DNA from: CBDCPI01 sp965220245
GTDB taxonomy: Bacteria > Chloroflexota > Dehalococcoidia > Lucifugimonadales > UBA3495
Reading direction: 5' to 3'
Assembly: GCA_965220245.1 (NCBI GenBank)
Contig: CBDCPI010000006.1
Span: 1-64,000, forward strand
Length of the DNA stretch: 64,000 nt
In this document: positions 50,893-58,504 of the stretch, piece by piece
How the letters are laid out: each line of letters begins with the position of its first letter
Position numbering within the stretch: the stretch's first letter is position 1
Notes under the pieces: generated by a model
Databases searched by the model: none
What the model was told of the DNA's origin: nothing
What the model saw: only the letters and a program-made list of their open reading frames with translations
Made by a program: the position numbers and the translations under genes

Positions 50893-52347
50893 ATGTATCA
50901 TCCAACGTTGGAGCAAGTCAAAGTCATGGCCGGACGGGGCAATCTCGTTCCCGTTTACCGGTCGATCAACGCCGACCTAGAAACGCCGGTGTCGGCTTAC
51001 CTAAAGGTGGCCCGTGGCCCCTACTCCTACCTGCTGGAGAGCGTCGAGGGCGGAGAGCGGCTGGGCCGCTACAGCTTCATCGGCACCGAACCCTACAAGG
51101 TCATTAAGACCGGCGCGGCACTCCCCGAGGGAGAGGTCGATCCGCTTCTGTTGATCGAGGAGGAGATGGGCCAGTACCAGCTTATCCCGGTGGACGGCCT
51201 TCCCGGCTTCCACGGCGGGGCCGTCGGCTACCTGGCCTACGACACGGTCCGCTACTTCGAGCCCCGCGTGCCGCCGATGCCGGCCGACCCACAAGGCGTT
51301 CCCGAGTCGGTCTTCATGTTCGGCGAGACTATTCTGGTCTTCGATCACCTGCGGCACGACATCAAGGTGGTCAGCCACGCCCATCTCACCGGCAACGTCG
51401 AAAAAGCCTACGCCGAGGCTACCGGCCGCATTGACGAGATGGTCGCCCGGCTTTCCCAACCCCTCTCCATCCCCCTCGAGTTGCAGAGCGGCAGTTTTGG
51501 CTATAACGGGTCAGCCCCCATAGAGTCGAACTTTACTCCCGACCGCTACGCCGAAGCTATCGAGAAGTGCATCGAGTACGTCTACGCTGGCGACGTTATC
51601 CAGGTGGTGAACTCGCAGCGGTTTTCCCGGAGGACCGACGCCCACCCCTTTCAGGTGTACCGCGCCCTGCGCAGCGTAAACCCCTCGCCTTATATGTACT
51701 ATCTGGACCTGGAAGACTTCCAGATCGTGGGGGCCGCCATCGAGACGGTGGTCAAGGTGGAGGACGGCATCGCCGCCACCCATCCCATCGCTGGCACCCG
51801 GCCCCGGGGCGTCACCCCCGGGGAGGACGACGCCAACGAGACCGAGTTGAAGAACAGCGAAAAGCAGCGGGCCGAGCACATCATGTTGGTGGACTTGGGC
51901 CGCAACGACATCGGCCGGGTCAGCGAGCCAGGCACGGTACGGGTGACCCAACTGATGGACGTGGAGCGGTTTTCTCACGTGATGCACCTAGTCTCCCATG
52001 TCGAAGGGAAGTTGCGCCAAGACATGACGGCCTACGACGCTTTGCGCTCCTGCTTCCCGGCAGGCACGGTGTCGGGAGCGCCCAAGATACGCGCCATGGA
52101 GATCATCGCCGATGTGGAAGGCGAGAAACGCGGCCCCTACGGCGGGGCCGTCGGCTATTTCAGCTACTCGGGAAACATGGACACCGCCTTGGTCCTCCGC
52201 ACCGGCATCTACAAGGATGGTGTGATGTACGTGCAGGCCGGGGGCGGGATCGTAGCCGACAGCGTGGCCGAGGACGAATACCAAGAAACCAGGCACAAAT
52301 CGGGCGCGCTCATGCGGGCCATAGACGTTGCCGAGGGAGGGATCTAA
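50893..52347 (+). CDS. trpE: Anthranilate synthase component I
   Basis: 484 residues from ATG 50893 (MYHPTLEQVKVMAGRGNLVP), with GGGGAG eight bases upstream; earlier in-frame ATGs at 50854 and 50869 are possible. Chorismate-binding motifs: PYSYLLESVEGGERLGRYSF (tryptophan-feedback LLES-type element), HPIAGTRPRG, LVDLGRNDIGRVSEPGTV, SCFPAGTVSGAPKIRAMEII, YGGAVGYFSYSGNMDTALVLR and VQAGGGIVADS. It converts chorismate to anthranilate with ammonia from TrpG. Expression should depend on the T-box. Its stop TAA is half target DNA, half IS: the IS630-type element begins at its third base. Before insertion the stop was TAG. Confidence 0.95.
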   Translation: MYHPTLEQVKVMAGRGNLVPVYRSINADLETPVSAYLKVARGPYSYLLESVEGGERLGRYSFIGTEPYKVIKTGAALPEGEVDPLLLIEEEMGQYQLIPVDGLPGFHGGAVGYLAYDTVRYFEPRVPPMPADPQGVPESVFMFGETILVFDHLRHDIKVVSHAHLTGNVEKAYAEATGRIDEMVARLSQPLSIPLELQSGSFGYNGSAPIESNFTPDRYAEAIEKCIEYVYAGDVIQVVNSQRFSRRTDAHPFQVYRALRSVNPSPYMYYLDLEDFQIVGAAIETVVKVEDGIAATHPIAGTRPRGVTPGEDDANETELKNSEKQRAEHIMLVDLGRNDIGRVSEPGTVRVTQLMDVERFSHVMHLVSHVEGKLRQDMTAYDALRSCFPAGTVSGAPKIRAMEIIADVEGEKRGPYGGAVGYFSYSGNMDTALVLRTGIYKDGVMYVQAGGGIVADSVAEDEYQETRHKSGALMRAIDVAEGGI

Positions 52348-53581
52348 ACCAAAGCCAAGGTGAAACCTGCATATACGTTGGCTAGAATCAGGGAGGTATA
52401 GCGTCAGGACGGGGAACAGACTGAGTGGGGATGGTGATGGGTATGAGGGGGATAAGACCGGACTTGGAACGGTGGCAGTTGGACTTGGCTGGTGTGCGCA
52501 GCAGGATGTACCTGGCGCCGACGCCTCGGGAAAGAGAACGGTGGCACGCTCTGTGGCTCCTGTGCCGGAACATGACCGCCTCGGCCACCGCCCATGCACT
52601 GAGCCGGGATGCTCACACCATCGGCAGATGGGCCACCGCCTTCAGCGAGGGAGGTCCGGCGGCCCTGATCTTCGAGCAGTCCGGTGGTTCCCCCCCGCCC
52701 TCGAAGAGGCGCAGCAGGCGGCGTTGAGTGCCGCGGTGCAGGAGTTGCCCGCCAAGTCGGGCATCGTCATGGCCAACTGGAACTGGAAGGTGGTGCGGCT
52801 GTTTGCCTCGGAGCGCTTCAGTATCAGCCTGAGCCGCAGCTCTTGCCTGAACTATCTGCACCGTCTGGGATTCGCGTTCAAGCGCCCCAAAAAGCGTCTG
52901 CTCAAGGCTGATGCGGAGAAACGGGAGGCCTTCGTGGAGGAGTACGCCGCCTTGGCATTCCAATCTCAAGAATCCGGGGAAAAGATATTCTTCGCCGACG
53001 AGGCCCATTTCCGTGCGGACGCCGAACTGCGGGGCAAATGGGTGCTCCGGGGAGAGCCAGCCTTGGTGGACTCGACTAGCCCGCGCTACGGAGAGAAGGC
53101 CAGCTACTATTCGGCGGTGTGCCTGGAGACCGGCCAGGTGGAGTGGATGGAACTGGAGGGGAACAGCAACTCAGGAACGTCGGCAGCCTTCCTGGAGCAG
53201 TTGAGGGAGAGGCACAGCGGTCGGCTGAACGTGATCTGGGACAACGCGCCGGCCCACCGGGGATACGCGGTGCGGGAATGGCTGGGCAAGCCCGGAGTGA
53301 ACCTGCGGCTGGTGAACCTGCCGGGATACAGCCCGGACTTCAACGCTGACGAGGCCATCTGGGGCTGGGCGAGAGAGGAGGCCACCGGAAATCTGTGCTT
53401 GGGGACCAAGGAACTGGTTCAGGAGAGGGTCGGGAACTTCTTCGATGGGCTGGCCGGGCGGAAAGAGGAGGTCAAGCGCCGCTGCCGGACCATCCTGCAA
53501 TCAAGAGCAGAGGGGCTCCCGCGTAACCCTCGTACCGATCCCCACCACCGGCCATATGTACATCCCACCTTGGCTTTAGTT
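52347..53581 (+). mobile_element. IS630-type element inserted in the trpE stop codon
   Basis: 1235 bp with 15/16-bp terminal repeats (AACCAAAGCCAAGGTG and AACTAAAGCCAAGGTG reading inward), flanked by TA on both sides (52345-52346 and 53582-53583), the known IS630/Tc1 target. It lies exactly between trpE and trpG. Removing it and one TA gives GATCTAGGAGCGCTAACC then ATG, that is, the trpE stop TAG overlapping the trpG ribosome binding site. The transposase runs in the operon's direction. Confidence 0.93.
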
Positions 53582-53584
53582 TAG
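52425..53584 (+). CDS. IS630-type transposase in two frames
   Basis: The first frame (GTG 52425 to 52727) gives the helix-turn-helix part (LERWQLDLAGVRSRMYLAPT, HALSRDAHTIGRWATAFSEG). The second frame, minus one relative to it, carries ALEEAQQAALSAAVQELP and the DDE core: IFFADEAHFRADAEL, LNVIWDNAPAHRGYAV, GYSPDFNADEAIWGWAREE. The switch lies at a run of seven C (52690-52696), a candidate slippery site: FEQSGGSPP then ALEEAQQ. It is either programmed frameshifting or a broken gene. The stop TAG at 53582-53584 is completed by flanking target DNA. Confidence 0.85.
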
Positions 53585-53595
53585 GAGCGCTAACC

Positions 53596-54186
53596 ATGCT
53601 GCTATTGATTGACAATTACGACAGCTTCACTTACAACCTTTACCAGTACTTGGCGGAGTTGGGCGCCGAAGTGGCAACGGTGCGGAACGACAAGATCACC
53701 CTGGAGGAGATCGAGGAACTCGCGCCGGACGGCATCGTTATCTCCCCGGGGCCGTGCACCCCCCGGGAGGCTGGCATATCCAACGACGTGATCCGCCACT
53801 TTGGGGAGCGGGTGCCCACTCTGGGCGTGTGCCTGGGACACCAGTGCGTCGGCTACGTATACGGGGCCCGGGTCGACCAAGCCGGAGAAATTCGCCACGG
53901 TAAGACTTCGATGATTCACCACAACGGGGCCGGGGTATTGGCCGGACTGCCCAATCCCTTCGAGGCGATACGCTATCATTCGTTGGTGGTCTATCCGGAA
54001 ACGGTGCCCGATTGCCTGGAGGTCACCGCCCGCACTGACAACGGCCTCATTATGGGCCTGCGGCACAAGGAGCACCCGGTAGAAGGAGTGCAGTTCCACC
54101 CGGAGTCGATCATGACCCCTGATGGCAAGCACCTCTTGCAAAACTTCTTGGACCGGGTGGAAAGCCACGCGGCTGTCACAGTGTAA
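53596..54186 (+). CDS. trpG: Anthranilate synthase component II (glutaminase)
   Basis: 196 residues, class I glutamine amidotransferase: LLLIDNYDSFTYNLYQYLAE, SPGPCTPREAG, nucleophile Cys79 in GVCLGHQCVGY, and the His-Glu of VQFHPESIM near the end. It supplies ammonia to TrpE. The ribosome binding site AGGAG (53583-53587) overlaps the right junction of the IS630-type element, so translation initiation is preserved although transcription must cross the IS. Confidence 0.95.
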   Translation: MLLLIDNYDSFTYNLYQYLAELGAEVATVRNDKITLEEIEELAPDGIVISPGPCTPREAGISNDVIRHFGERVPTLGVCLGHQCVGYVYGARVDQAGEIRHGKTSMIHHNGAGVLAGLPNPFEAIRYHSLVVYPETVPDCLEVTARTDNGLIMGLRHKEHPVEGVQFHPESIMTPDGKHLLQNFLDRVESHAAVTV

Positions 54187-54280
54187 ACTTTTGGGGCCAG
54201 GGGATATCCTGACGGCGCATGGCTTGATGGCCTTCACGAGAACGAGAAGACGCCGCTTGGAATCAATCCGCGGAGTAGTC

Positions 54281-54466
54281 ATGATGACGACAAAAGAGCA
54301 GATTATTGAACTGATGCGGAAGTTGCCCGATGACGCGACTATCGAAGATGCAATATACAAGCTGTATGTCGTCTCCAAAATCGAGCGTGGGATGGAGCAG
54401 GCCAGGAACGGCGAAGGAATCCCCCATGAAGAGGTCATGCAAAGGTTCGCCAAGTGGCGCGGGTAA
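54281..54466 (+). CDS. Probable antitoxin of a RelE/ParE module
   Basis: 61 residues (MMTTKEQIIELMRKLPDDAT, then IEDAIYKLYVVSKIERGMEQ, then ARNGEGIPHEEVMQRFAKWRG). The last part is the typical toxin-wrapping tail of ParD/RelB-like antitoxins encoded upstream of ParE toxins. It overlaps the next gene by 13 bp, implying coupled translation. It lies inside the trp operon between trpG and trpD. Confidence 0.8.
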   Translation: MMTTKEQIIELMRKLPDDATIEDAIYKLYVVSKIERGMEQARNGEGIPHEEVMQRFAKWRG

Positions 54467-54738
54467 TCTGGATGCCGGAAGCCCTTGCTGATCTCGAAGC
54501 AATTCGCCTATACATCGAACGCAGGTCTGAAGAGAGCGGGGACCGATTCGTAGCTCGTATCTTTGAAGTTGCTAATCGCCTGTCTGTTTTCCCGGAATCG
54601 GGCCGTATAGTGCCGGAGTACGGACGAACGGACTTGCGGGAACTGGTTATCCAAAACTACAGGTTGGTCTACTGGTTGAACCAGGACGAAGCTCAAATTG
54701 TAACGGTCGTTCACGGTTCCCGCCCGTTGGATTTCTAG
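54454..54738 (+). CDS. RelE/ParE-family toxin
   Basis: 94 residues from GTG 54454 (VARVIWMPEALADLEAIRLY). ParE-like wording: IERRSEESGDRFVARIFEVA, LSVFPESGRIVPEYGRTDLR, ELVIQNYRLVYWLNQDEAQI and VTVVHGSRPLDF. ParE toxins poison gyrase and RelE toxins cut mRNA; which applies is not decidable here. It appears intact and paired with its antitoxin. Confidence 0.87.
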   Translation: MARVIWMPEALADLEAIRLYIERRSEESGDRFVARIFEVANRLSVFPESGRIVPEYGRTDLRELVIQNYRLVYWLNQDEAQIVTVVHGSRPLDF

Positions 54739-54789
54739 GATTTGCCGTTTTACTGATGCGTGAACAATTATCTAAACCAGTCCTCGTCT

Positions 54790-54946
54790 CCTGAGCTTGT
54801 CGAAGGGCCGGCCCCCGTATCCAGTACGGGGCAGGCTTTGAGCCGGAATCCAGAAATTCTGAGGACAAAGAACCCTTCGACAAGCTCAGGACAGGCGTAG
54901 CTAGGGGAGAACGGTCCTGGTTCCGGCGAAGGCCGGAATGACGGGG
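54790..54946. repeat. Dispersed repeats between toxin module and HicBA
   Basis: CCTGAGCTTGTCGAAGGG (54790-54807) and its inverted partner CCCTTCGACAAGCTCAGG (54873-54890) can pair over about 65 bp. TTCCGGCGAAGGCCGGAATGA follows near 54920. These match families seen at 22284, 34838 and 36961. Potential strong hairpin inside the trp operon. Confidence 0.7.
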
Positions 54947-55003
54947 GAGGGAACAGTTTAGGAACTTATTAACGTATCAATAACTGAGCATACGGGGCGC
55001 GAC

Positions 55004-55228
55004 ATGAAACAAATAAAAGTCCTCATAGAGAAACATACCGACGGGTTCGTCGCTTACCCTGTAGGACTAAAAGGAGTGGTCGTTGGGCAAGGCGACACCT
55101 ATGAGGAGGCCTTGGCCGACGTAAGGTCAGCGATTTGCTTTCACGTAGAGACGTTCGGTGAAGAGGTGCTCGAAGAAGGGACTTCAATGTTAGAAGTGTA
55201 TCTGGTTGACACCGAAGTCCCCATCTGA
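55004..55228 (+). CDS. HicB-type antitoxin
   Basis: 74 residues: KQIKVLIEKHTDGFVAYPVG, LKGVVVGQGDTYEEALADVR, SAICFHVETFGEEVLEE. This is the HicB/UPF0150 fold (degraded RNase-H-like) with the GxGDTYEEA motif, apparently intact. Its stop overlaps the start of the toxin gene (TGATG). The partner toxin is frameshifted, so this antitoxin may have no target here but could restrain another HicA. Confidence 0.8.
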   Translation: MKQIKVLIEKHTDGFVAYPVGLKGVVVGQGDTYEEALADVRSAICFHVETFGEEVLEEGTSMLEVYLVDTEVPI

Positions 55229-55453
55229 TGGCCCGGTTTCCCAGAGATTTACCACGGAATCGAGCGATCAGAGCGTTTGAGAAACTCGGGTTTCGCGTAG
55301 TACGCTCGGGCGCGCATCTCACAATGGTCAGACGTAACGATGGATGATGGAACTAGGCCCAACTTGACAATGCCAAACTATCCCAGAATAAAGTCATCGA
55401 CCTTGAGAGCAGTATGTACTCTAGCCGGTATTACCAGAGAGGAATTCTTATAG
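55228..55453 (+). pseudogene. HicA-type toxin frameshifted by a 4-bp duplication
   Basis: MARFPRDLPRNRAIRAFEKL, then GFRVVRSGAHLTMVRRND (HicA with its catalytic His) breaks into TGA. A tandem GATG GATG lies at 55339-55346. Removing one unit gives NDDGTRPNLTMPNYPRIKSS, then TLRAVCTLAGITREEFL and TAG at 55451-55453. The toxin is therefore inactivated by a 4-bp tandem duplication. Confidence 0.82.
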
Positions 55454-55498
55454 GCGGTCCAGGATTCCTGAACGGCTGACCATACGGAGCAGCTAAGA

Positions 55499-56521
55499 TT
55501 GGATATTCGGGAAGCGATCGATGCCGTGGTCTCCGGGCGGTCCCTGAGTGTGGGGGAGGCTTCCGCCGTTATGCGGCAGATGATGCAGGGGGAGGCGACC
55601 CCGGCGCAGTTAGGCTCCTTTTTGACCGCGCTGCGACTGAAAGGGGAGGAGACGGAAGAAATCGCTGGCATGGCCACCGTCATGCGCGAGTTTTCCTTGA
55701 AGGTGAACGTCGAAGGTATGCTGGTCGACTCCGTGGGCACCGGCGGCGACGGCCAGAACACCTTCAACATTTCCACTGCCGCCGCTTTCGTAGCCGCAGG
55801 TGCTGGGCTGCGAGTAGCCAAGCACGGCAACCGGGCCGCGTCGGGCAACTGCGGCGCGGCCGACGTGCTGGAAGCCTTGGGAGTGAAGATCGACCTGTCC
55901 CCGGAGGGCGTCGAGCACTGCATCAACGAGGGCGGCATTGGCTTCATGTTTGCCCCGGAGTTCCACCCGTCGATGCGCCATGCCGCCCCGGTGCGCCGGG
56001 AAATCGGCATCCGCACCGTGTTCAACATCCTGGGCCCGCTGACCAACCCGGCGGGCGCGCGGTGCCAACTAATCGGCGTCGCCTACCCCGAATTGGGGGA
56101 GAAAATAGCGGAGGTAATGCGGCTGCTGAACACCCACCACTCCCTGGTAGTGCACGGCGAGGGAGGCTTGGACGAAATGACCTTAGCGGGCAGGACGTCG
56201 GTCTGGGAGGTCAAGGACAGCCAAGTTGGCCACTGGACCTTGGACGTGGACGAAACCGGCCTAGAAAAAACGCCGCTGGATGCCATCCGGGGCGGAGACC
56301 GCGAGCAGAACGCCGACACCATGAAGCGCCTGTTCCGAGGCGAGCCGGGGCCCATCCGCGACGTGGTCTTGCTCAACAGCGCCGGGGTACTGCTAGCCGC
56401 CGACGCCGTGGCAGACATCCGGGAGGGTATCCAACGCGCCGCCGAGGTAATCGACAGCGGGGCCGCCTTGGGAAAGCTGGAGGCGTTGGTGGAGTTGAGC
56501 CAGACTGCAAGAGAGGCGTGA
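55499..56521 (+). CDS. trpD: Anthranilate phosphoribosyltransferase
   Basis: 340 residues from TTG 55499 (MDIREAIDAVVSGRSLSVGE). Signature: DSVGTGGDGQNTFNISTAAA (PRPP-binding GTGGD), KHGNRAASGNCGAADVLEAL, MFAPEFHPSMRHAAPVRREI, NILGPLTNPAGA and GLDEMTLAG. It joins anthranilate to PRPP. Its stop overlaps by four bases (GTGA) the start of the next small gene, which is not a trp gene. Confidence 0.95.
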   Translation: MDIREAIDAVVSGRSLSVGEASAVMRQMMQGEATPAQLGSFLTALRLKGEETEEIAGMATVMREFSLKVNVEGMLVDSVGTGGDGQNTFNISTAAAFVAAGAGLRVAKHGNRAASGNCGAADVLEALGVKIDLSPEGVEHCINEGGIGFMFAPEFHPSMRHAAPVRREIGIRTVFNILGPLTNPAGARCQLIGVAYPELGEKIAEVMRLLNTHHSLVVHGEGGLDEMTLAGRTSVWEVKDSQVGHWTLDVDETGLEKTPLDAIRGGDREQNADTMKRLFRGEPGPIRDVVLLNSAGVLLAADAVADIREGIQRAAEVIDSGAALGKLEALVELSQTAREA

Positions 56522-56778
56522 GTGATCGACCGGTCCGGTTTACTCGACATGCACTGGATAAACTTAAAGAAGCGCAAGAATTTGGCTTCGCAATCGACCA
56601 AGATACGGTCTTGGAAATACTGCTGAGGCCAGAGGATGTGCTTCCGGGACGTTTCGGTAGGTCTATCGCTCAAGGCTCGATAAATGATTCGCATTTACTC
56701 CGAATCGTGATAGAAGAGAATGATGAAACTGTAGTCGTTACGCTGTATCCAGCGAGCAAGGACCGGTATGAAGTTTAA
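56518..56778 (+). CDS. DUF4258-like small protein, putative toxin
   Basis: 86 residues from GTG 56518: VRFTRHALDKLKEAQEFGFA, IDQDTVLEILLRPEDVLPGR, HLLRIVIEENDETVVVTLYP, ASKDRYEV. The RFTRHALDKL start and VxTLYPAxKDRYE end are typical of DUF4258, a small beta-rich domain seen beside putative antitoxins. It overlaps trpD by 4 bp and the next gene by 11 bp, so the three are translationally coupled. Toxin role inferred from context only. Confidence 0.75.
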   Translation: MSDRPVRFTRHALDKLKEAQEFGFAIDQDTVLEILLRPEDVLPGRFGRSIAQGSINDSHLLRIVIEENDETVVVTLYPASKDRYEV

Positions 56779-56974
56779 ATATAGCCCGGATGTAAATATC
56801 CTCATGGTCTGGCTCTCCGACGAGCCTGTGGACCACGCCGATGAATCTGAAGGCGTGATCGCTCATATCACTAAGGAAGGCAAACCTGTATTGTTGGAGA
56901 TACAGGGCGGCAAGGAATTCATCATCAACTCGCTTACTTGCGTGCTGGAAGGCAAGGAGGTCGTGATTCCCTGA
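56768..56974 (+). CDS. DUF2283 protein, putative antitoxin
   Basis: 68 residues: MKFKYSPDVNILMVWLSDEP, VDHADESEGVIAHITKEGKP, VLLEIQGGKEFI. It matches the compact DUF2283 domain (YSPDVNILMV, then GVIAHIxxEGKPVLLEI). It is paired with the DUF4258-like gene. A two-repeat relative of this domain is at 10707-11177. The stop is one base from the trpC start. Confidence 0.78.
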   Translation: MKFKYSPDVNILMVWLSDEPVDHADESEGVIAHITKEGKPVLLEIQGGKEFIINSLTCVLEGKEVVIP

Positions 56975-56975
56975 T

Positions 56976-57782
56976 ATGCCTAGTATTCTTGATGACATAG
57001 TTGCCGCCAAGCGTGTTGAACTGGCCGAAGCGCAGAAGCAGGTCCCGCAAGCAGCATTGGAAGAAGCCGCCGCAGAACAGCCCCGGCCGCTCAACCTATC
57101 CGGAGCTTTGCTGGGAGGCGGCATCCGCCTGATTGCCGAGGTCAAAAAGGCGTCGCCATCGCGCGGTCTGCTCGTTCCAGACTTCGACCCGGTCCGGCTG
57201 GCGGGCGTCTACGCCGCCAACGGGGCCGCCGCCATCTCCGTGCTGACCGATCCGCGGTTTCAGGGCGAGTTGCAGCATTTGGCCCAAATTAAGCAGACCG
57301 GCGCCGCCCAGAGGGCCCCGGTACTGCGGAAAGACTTCATCTTCGACTCCTACCAAGTCTACGAGGCCAGGTCTGCGGGGGCCGACGCACTGCTGCTTAT
57401 CGTGGCTATCCTGTCGCCTCAACAACTGAAGGAATTGCTGTACTTGACTCAAGAGTTGTGGATGCAGGCTTTGGTGGAAGTCCACGATGAAGAGGAGTTG
57501 CAAGCCGCCGTTGACGCCGGGGCCGAGGTCATTGGCATCAATAACCGTGATCTGCGCACCTTCACCACCGACTTGGCGGTAACTAAACGCTTGGCCCCTT
57601 TGGTCCCCCGGGGGAAGATCATCGTTAGTGAAAGCGGCATTAGCAGCCGGGACCATCTACGGCAGTTAGCGCCCATCCGGGTCAATGGCGTCTTGGTCGG
57701 CGAAGCGCTGGTGACGGCTCCTGACGTGGCCGAGAAGGTCCGGGAACTATCAGGGAAAGACGTTCCCGAGGCTCGAGCATAG
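56976..57782 (+). CDS. trpC: Indole-3-glycerol-phosphate synthase
   Basis: 268 residues, TIM barrel: ILDDIVAAKRVELAEAQKQV, IRLIAEVKKASPSRGLLVPD (catalytic Lys), AISVLTDPRFQGELQHLAQI, VLRKDFIFDSYQVYEARSAG (catalytic Lys), VGINNRDLRTF-type IGINNRDLRTFTTDLAVTKR and IIVSESGISSRDHLRQL. It closes the indole ring from the carboxyphenylamino-deoxyribulose phosphate. AAGGAGG is 15 bp upstream, partly inside the preceding gene. Confidence 0.95.
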   Translation: MPSILDDIVAAKRVELAEAQKQVPQAALEEAAAEQPRPLNLSGALLGGGIRLIAEVKKASPSRGLLVPDFDPVRLAGVYAANGAAAISVLTDPRFQGELQHLAQIKQTGAAQRAPVLRKDFIFDSYQVYEARSAGADALLLIVAILSPQQLKELLYLTQELWMQALVEVHDEEELQAAVDAGAEVIGINNRDLRTFTTDLAVTKRLAPLVPRGKIIVSESGISSRDHLRQLAPIRVNGVLVGEALVTAPDVAEKVRELSGKDVPEARA

Positions 57783-57804
57783 CCGGGCCTGTGGCTCCCG
57801 ACCT

Positions 57805-58470
57805 ATGACTATAGTCAAGATATGCGGTGTCCAAAGTCCGGAGGCGGCCACGGTAGCCGCCGAAGCTGGCGCCAACTTCGTTGGGATGGTGTTCGTGCCT
57901 GAACGCCGCCGCCGCTTGGACCTTGACACTGCCAAAGCCATCGTACAAACCCTGAGAGCTTCCCCGGAGCCTCCGCGCCGCCATCCTATTCCAAAAATAG
58001 TGGGCCTTTTTGCCGACCAAACACTGGATGAGGTAAACCGCACAATCGATGCTTGCCACCTGGATGCCGCCCAACTGTGTGGTCAAGAGCCCCTTGAGTA
58101 TTGTAGCCAAGTGGCAACGCAGGTGATCAAAGTGCTGCATGTAGGGGCCACAGCGTCCGGCCCTGCTAAGGTGGCGGAATTAGAGGAGCGGGCCCTGAGG
58201 TACACCGGCGACGGGTATCTGGTAACCCTGGACCGCCTGGTTGACGGGTTGCAGGGAGGCACCGGTCACAGATTTAACTGGGATGTGGCGTCAGAATTGT
58301 GCCGCAGGGGCTTATCCTTCTTACTCGCCGGCGGCCTTTCCCCGGAAAACGTGGCCCAAGCGGTGGCCCAAGTCCAGCCTTGGGGCGTGGACGTTTCCAG
58401 CGGCGTTGAAACGAACGGTGTCAAAGACCATAGCAAGATCCGAGAATTCGTCCACAACGCCAGGGCTTGA
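57805..58470 (+). CDS. trpF: Phosphoribosylanthranilate isomerase
   Basis: 221 residues. TIM-barrel motifs: TIVKICGVQSPEAATVAAEA (catalytic Cys in KICG), GANFVGMVFVPERRRRLDLD, PKIVGLFADQTLDEV, HLDAAQLCGQE, FLLAGGLSPENVAQAV and WGVDVSSGVETNGVKDHSKI. It carries out the Amadori rearrangement between TrpD and TrpC. The start has no clear ribosome site. Confidence 0.94.
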   Translation: MTIVKICGVQSPEAATVAAEAGANFVGMVFVPERRRRLDLDTAKAIVQTLRASPEPPRRHPIPKIVGLFADQTLDEVNRTIDACHLDAAQLCGQEPLEYCSQVATQVIKVLHVGATASGPAKVAELEERALRYTGDGYLVTLDRLVDGLQGGTGHRFNWDVASELCRRGLSFLLAGGLSPENVAQAVAQVQPWGVDVSSGVETNGVKDHSKIREFVHNARA

Positions 58471-58504
58471 CCCTGGTTATCCTATTGGCGCCGAGGTGCT
58501 GAGA

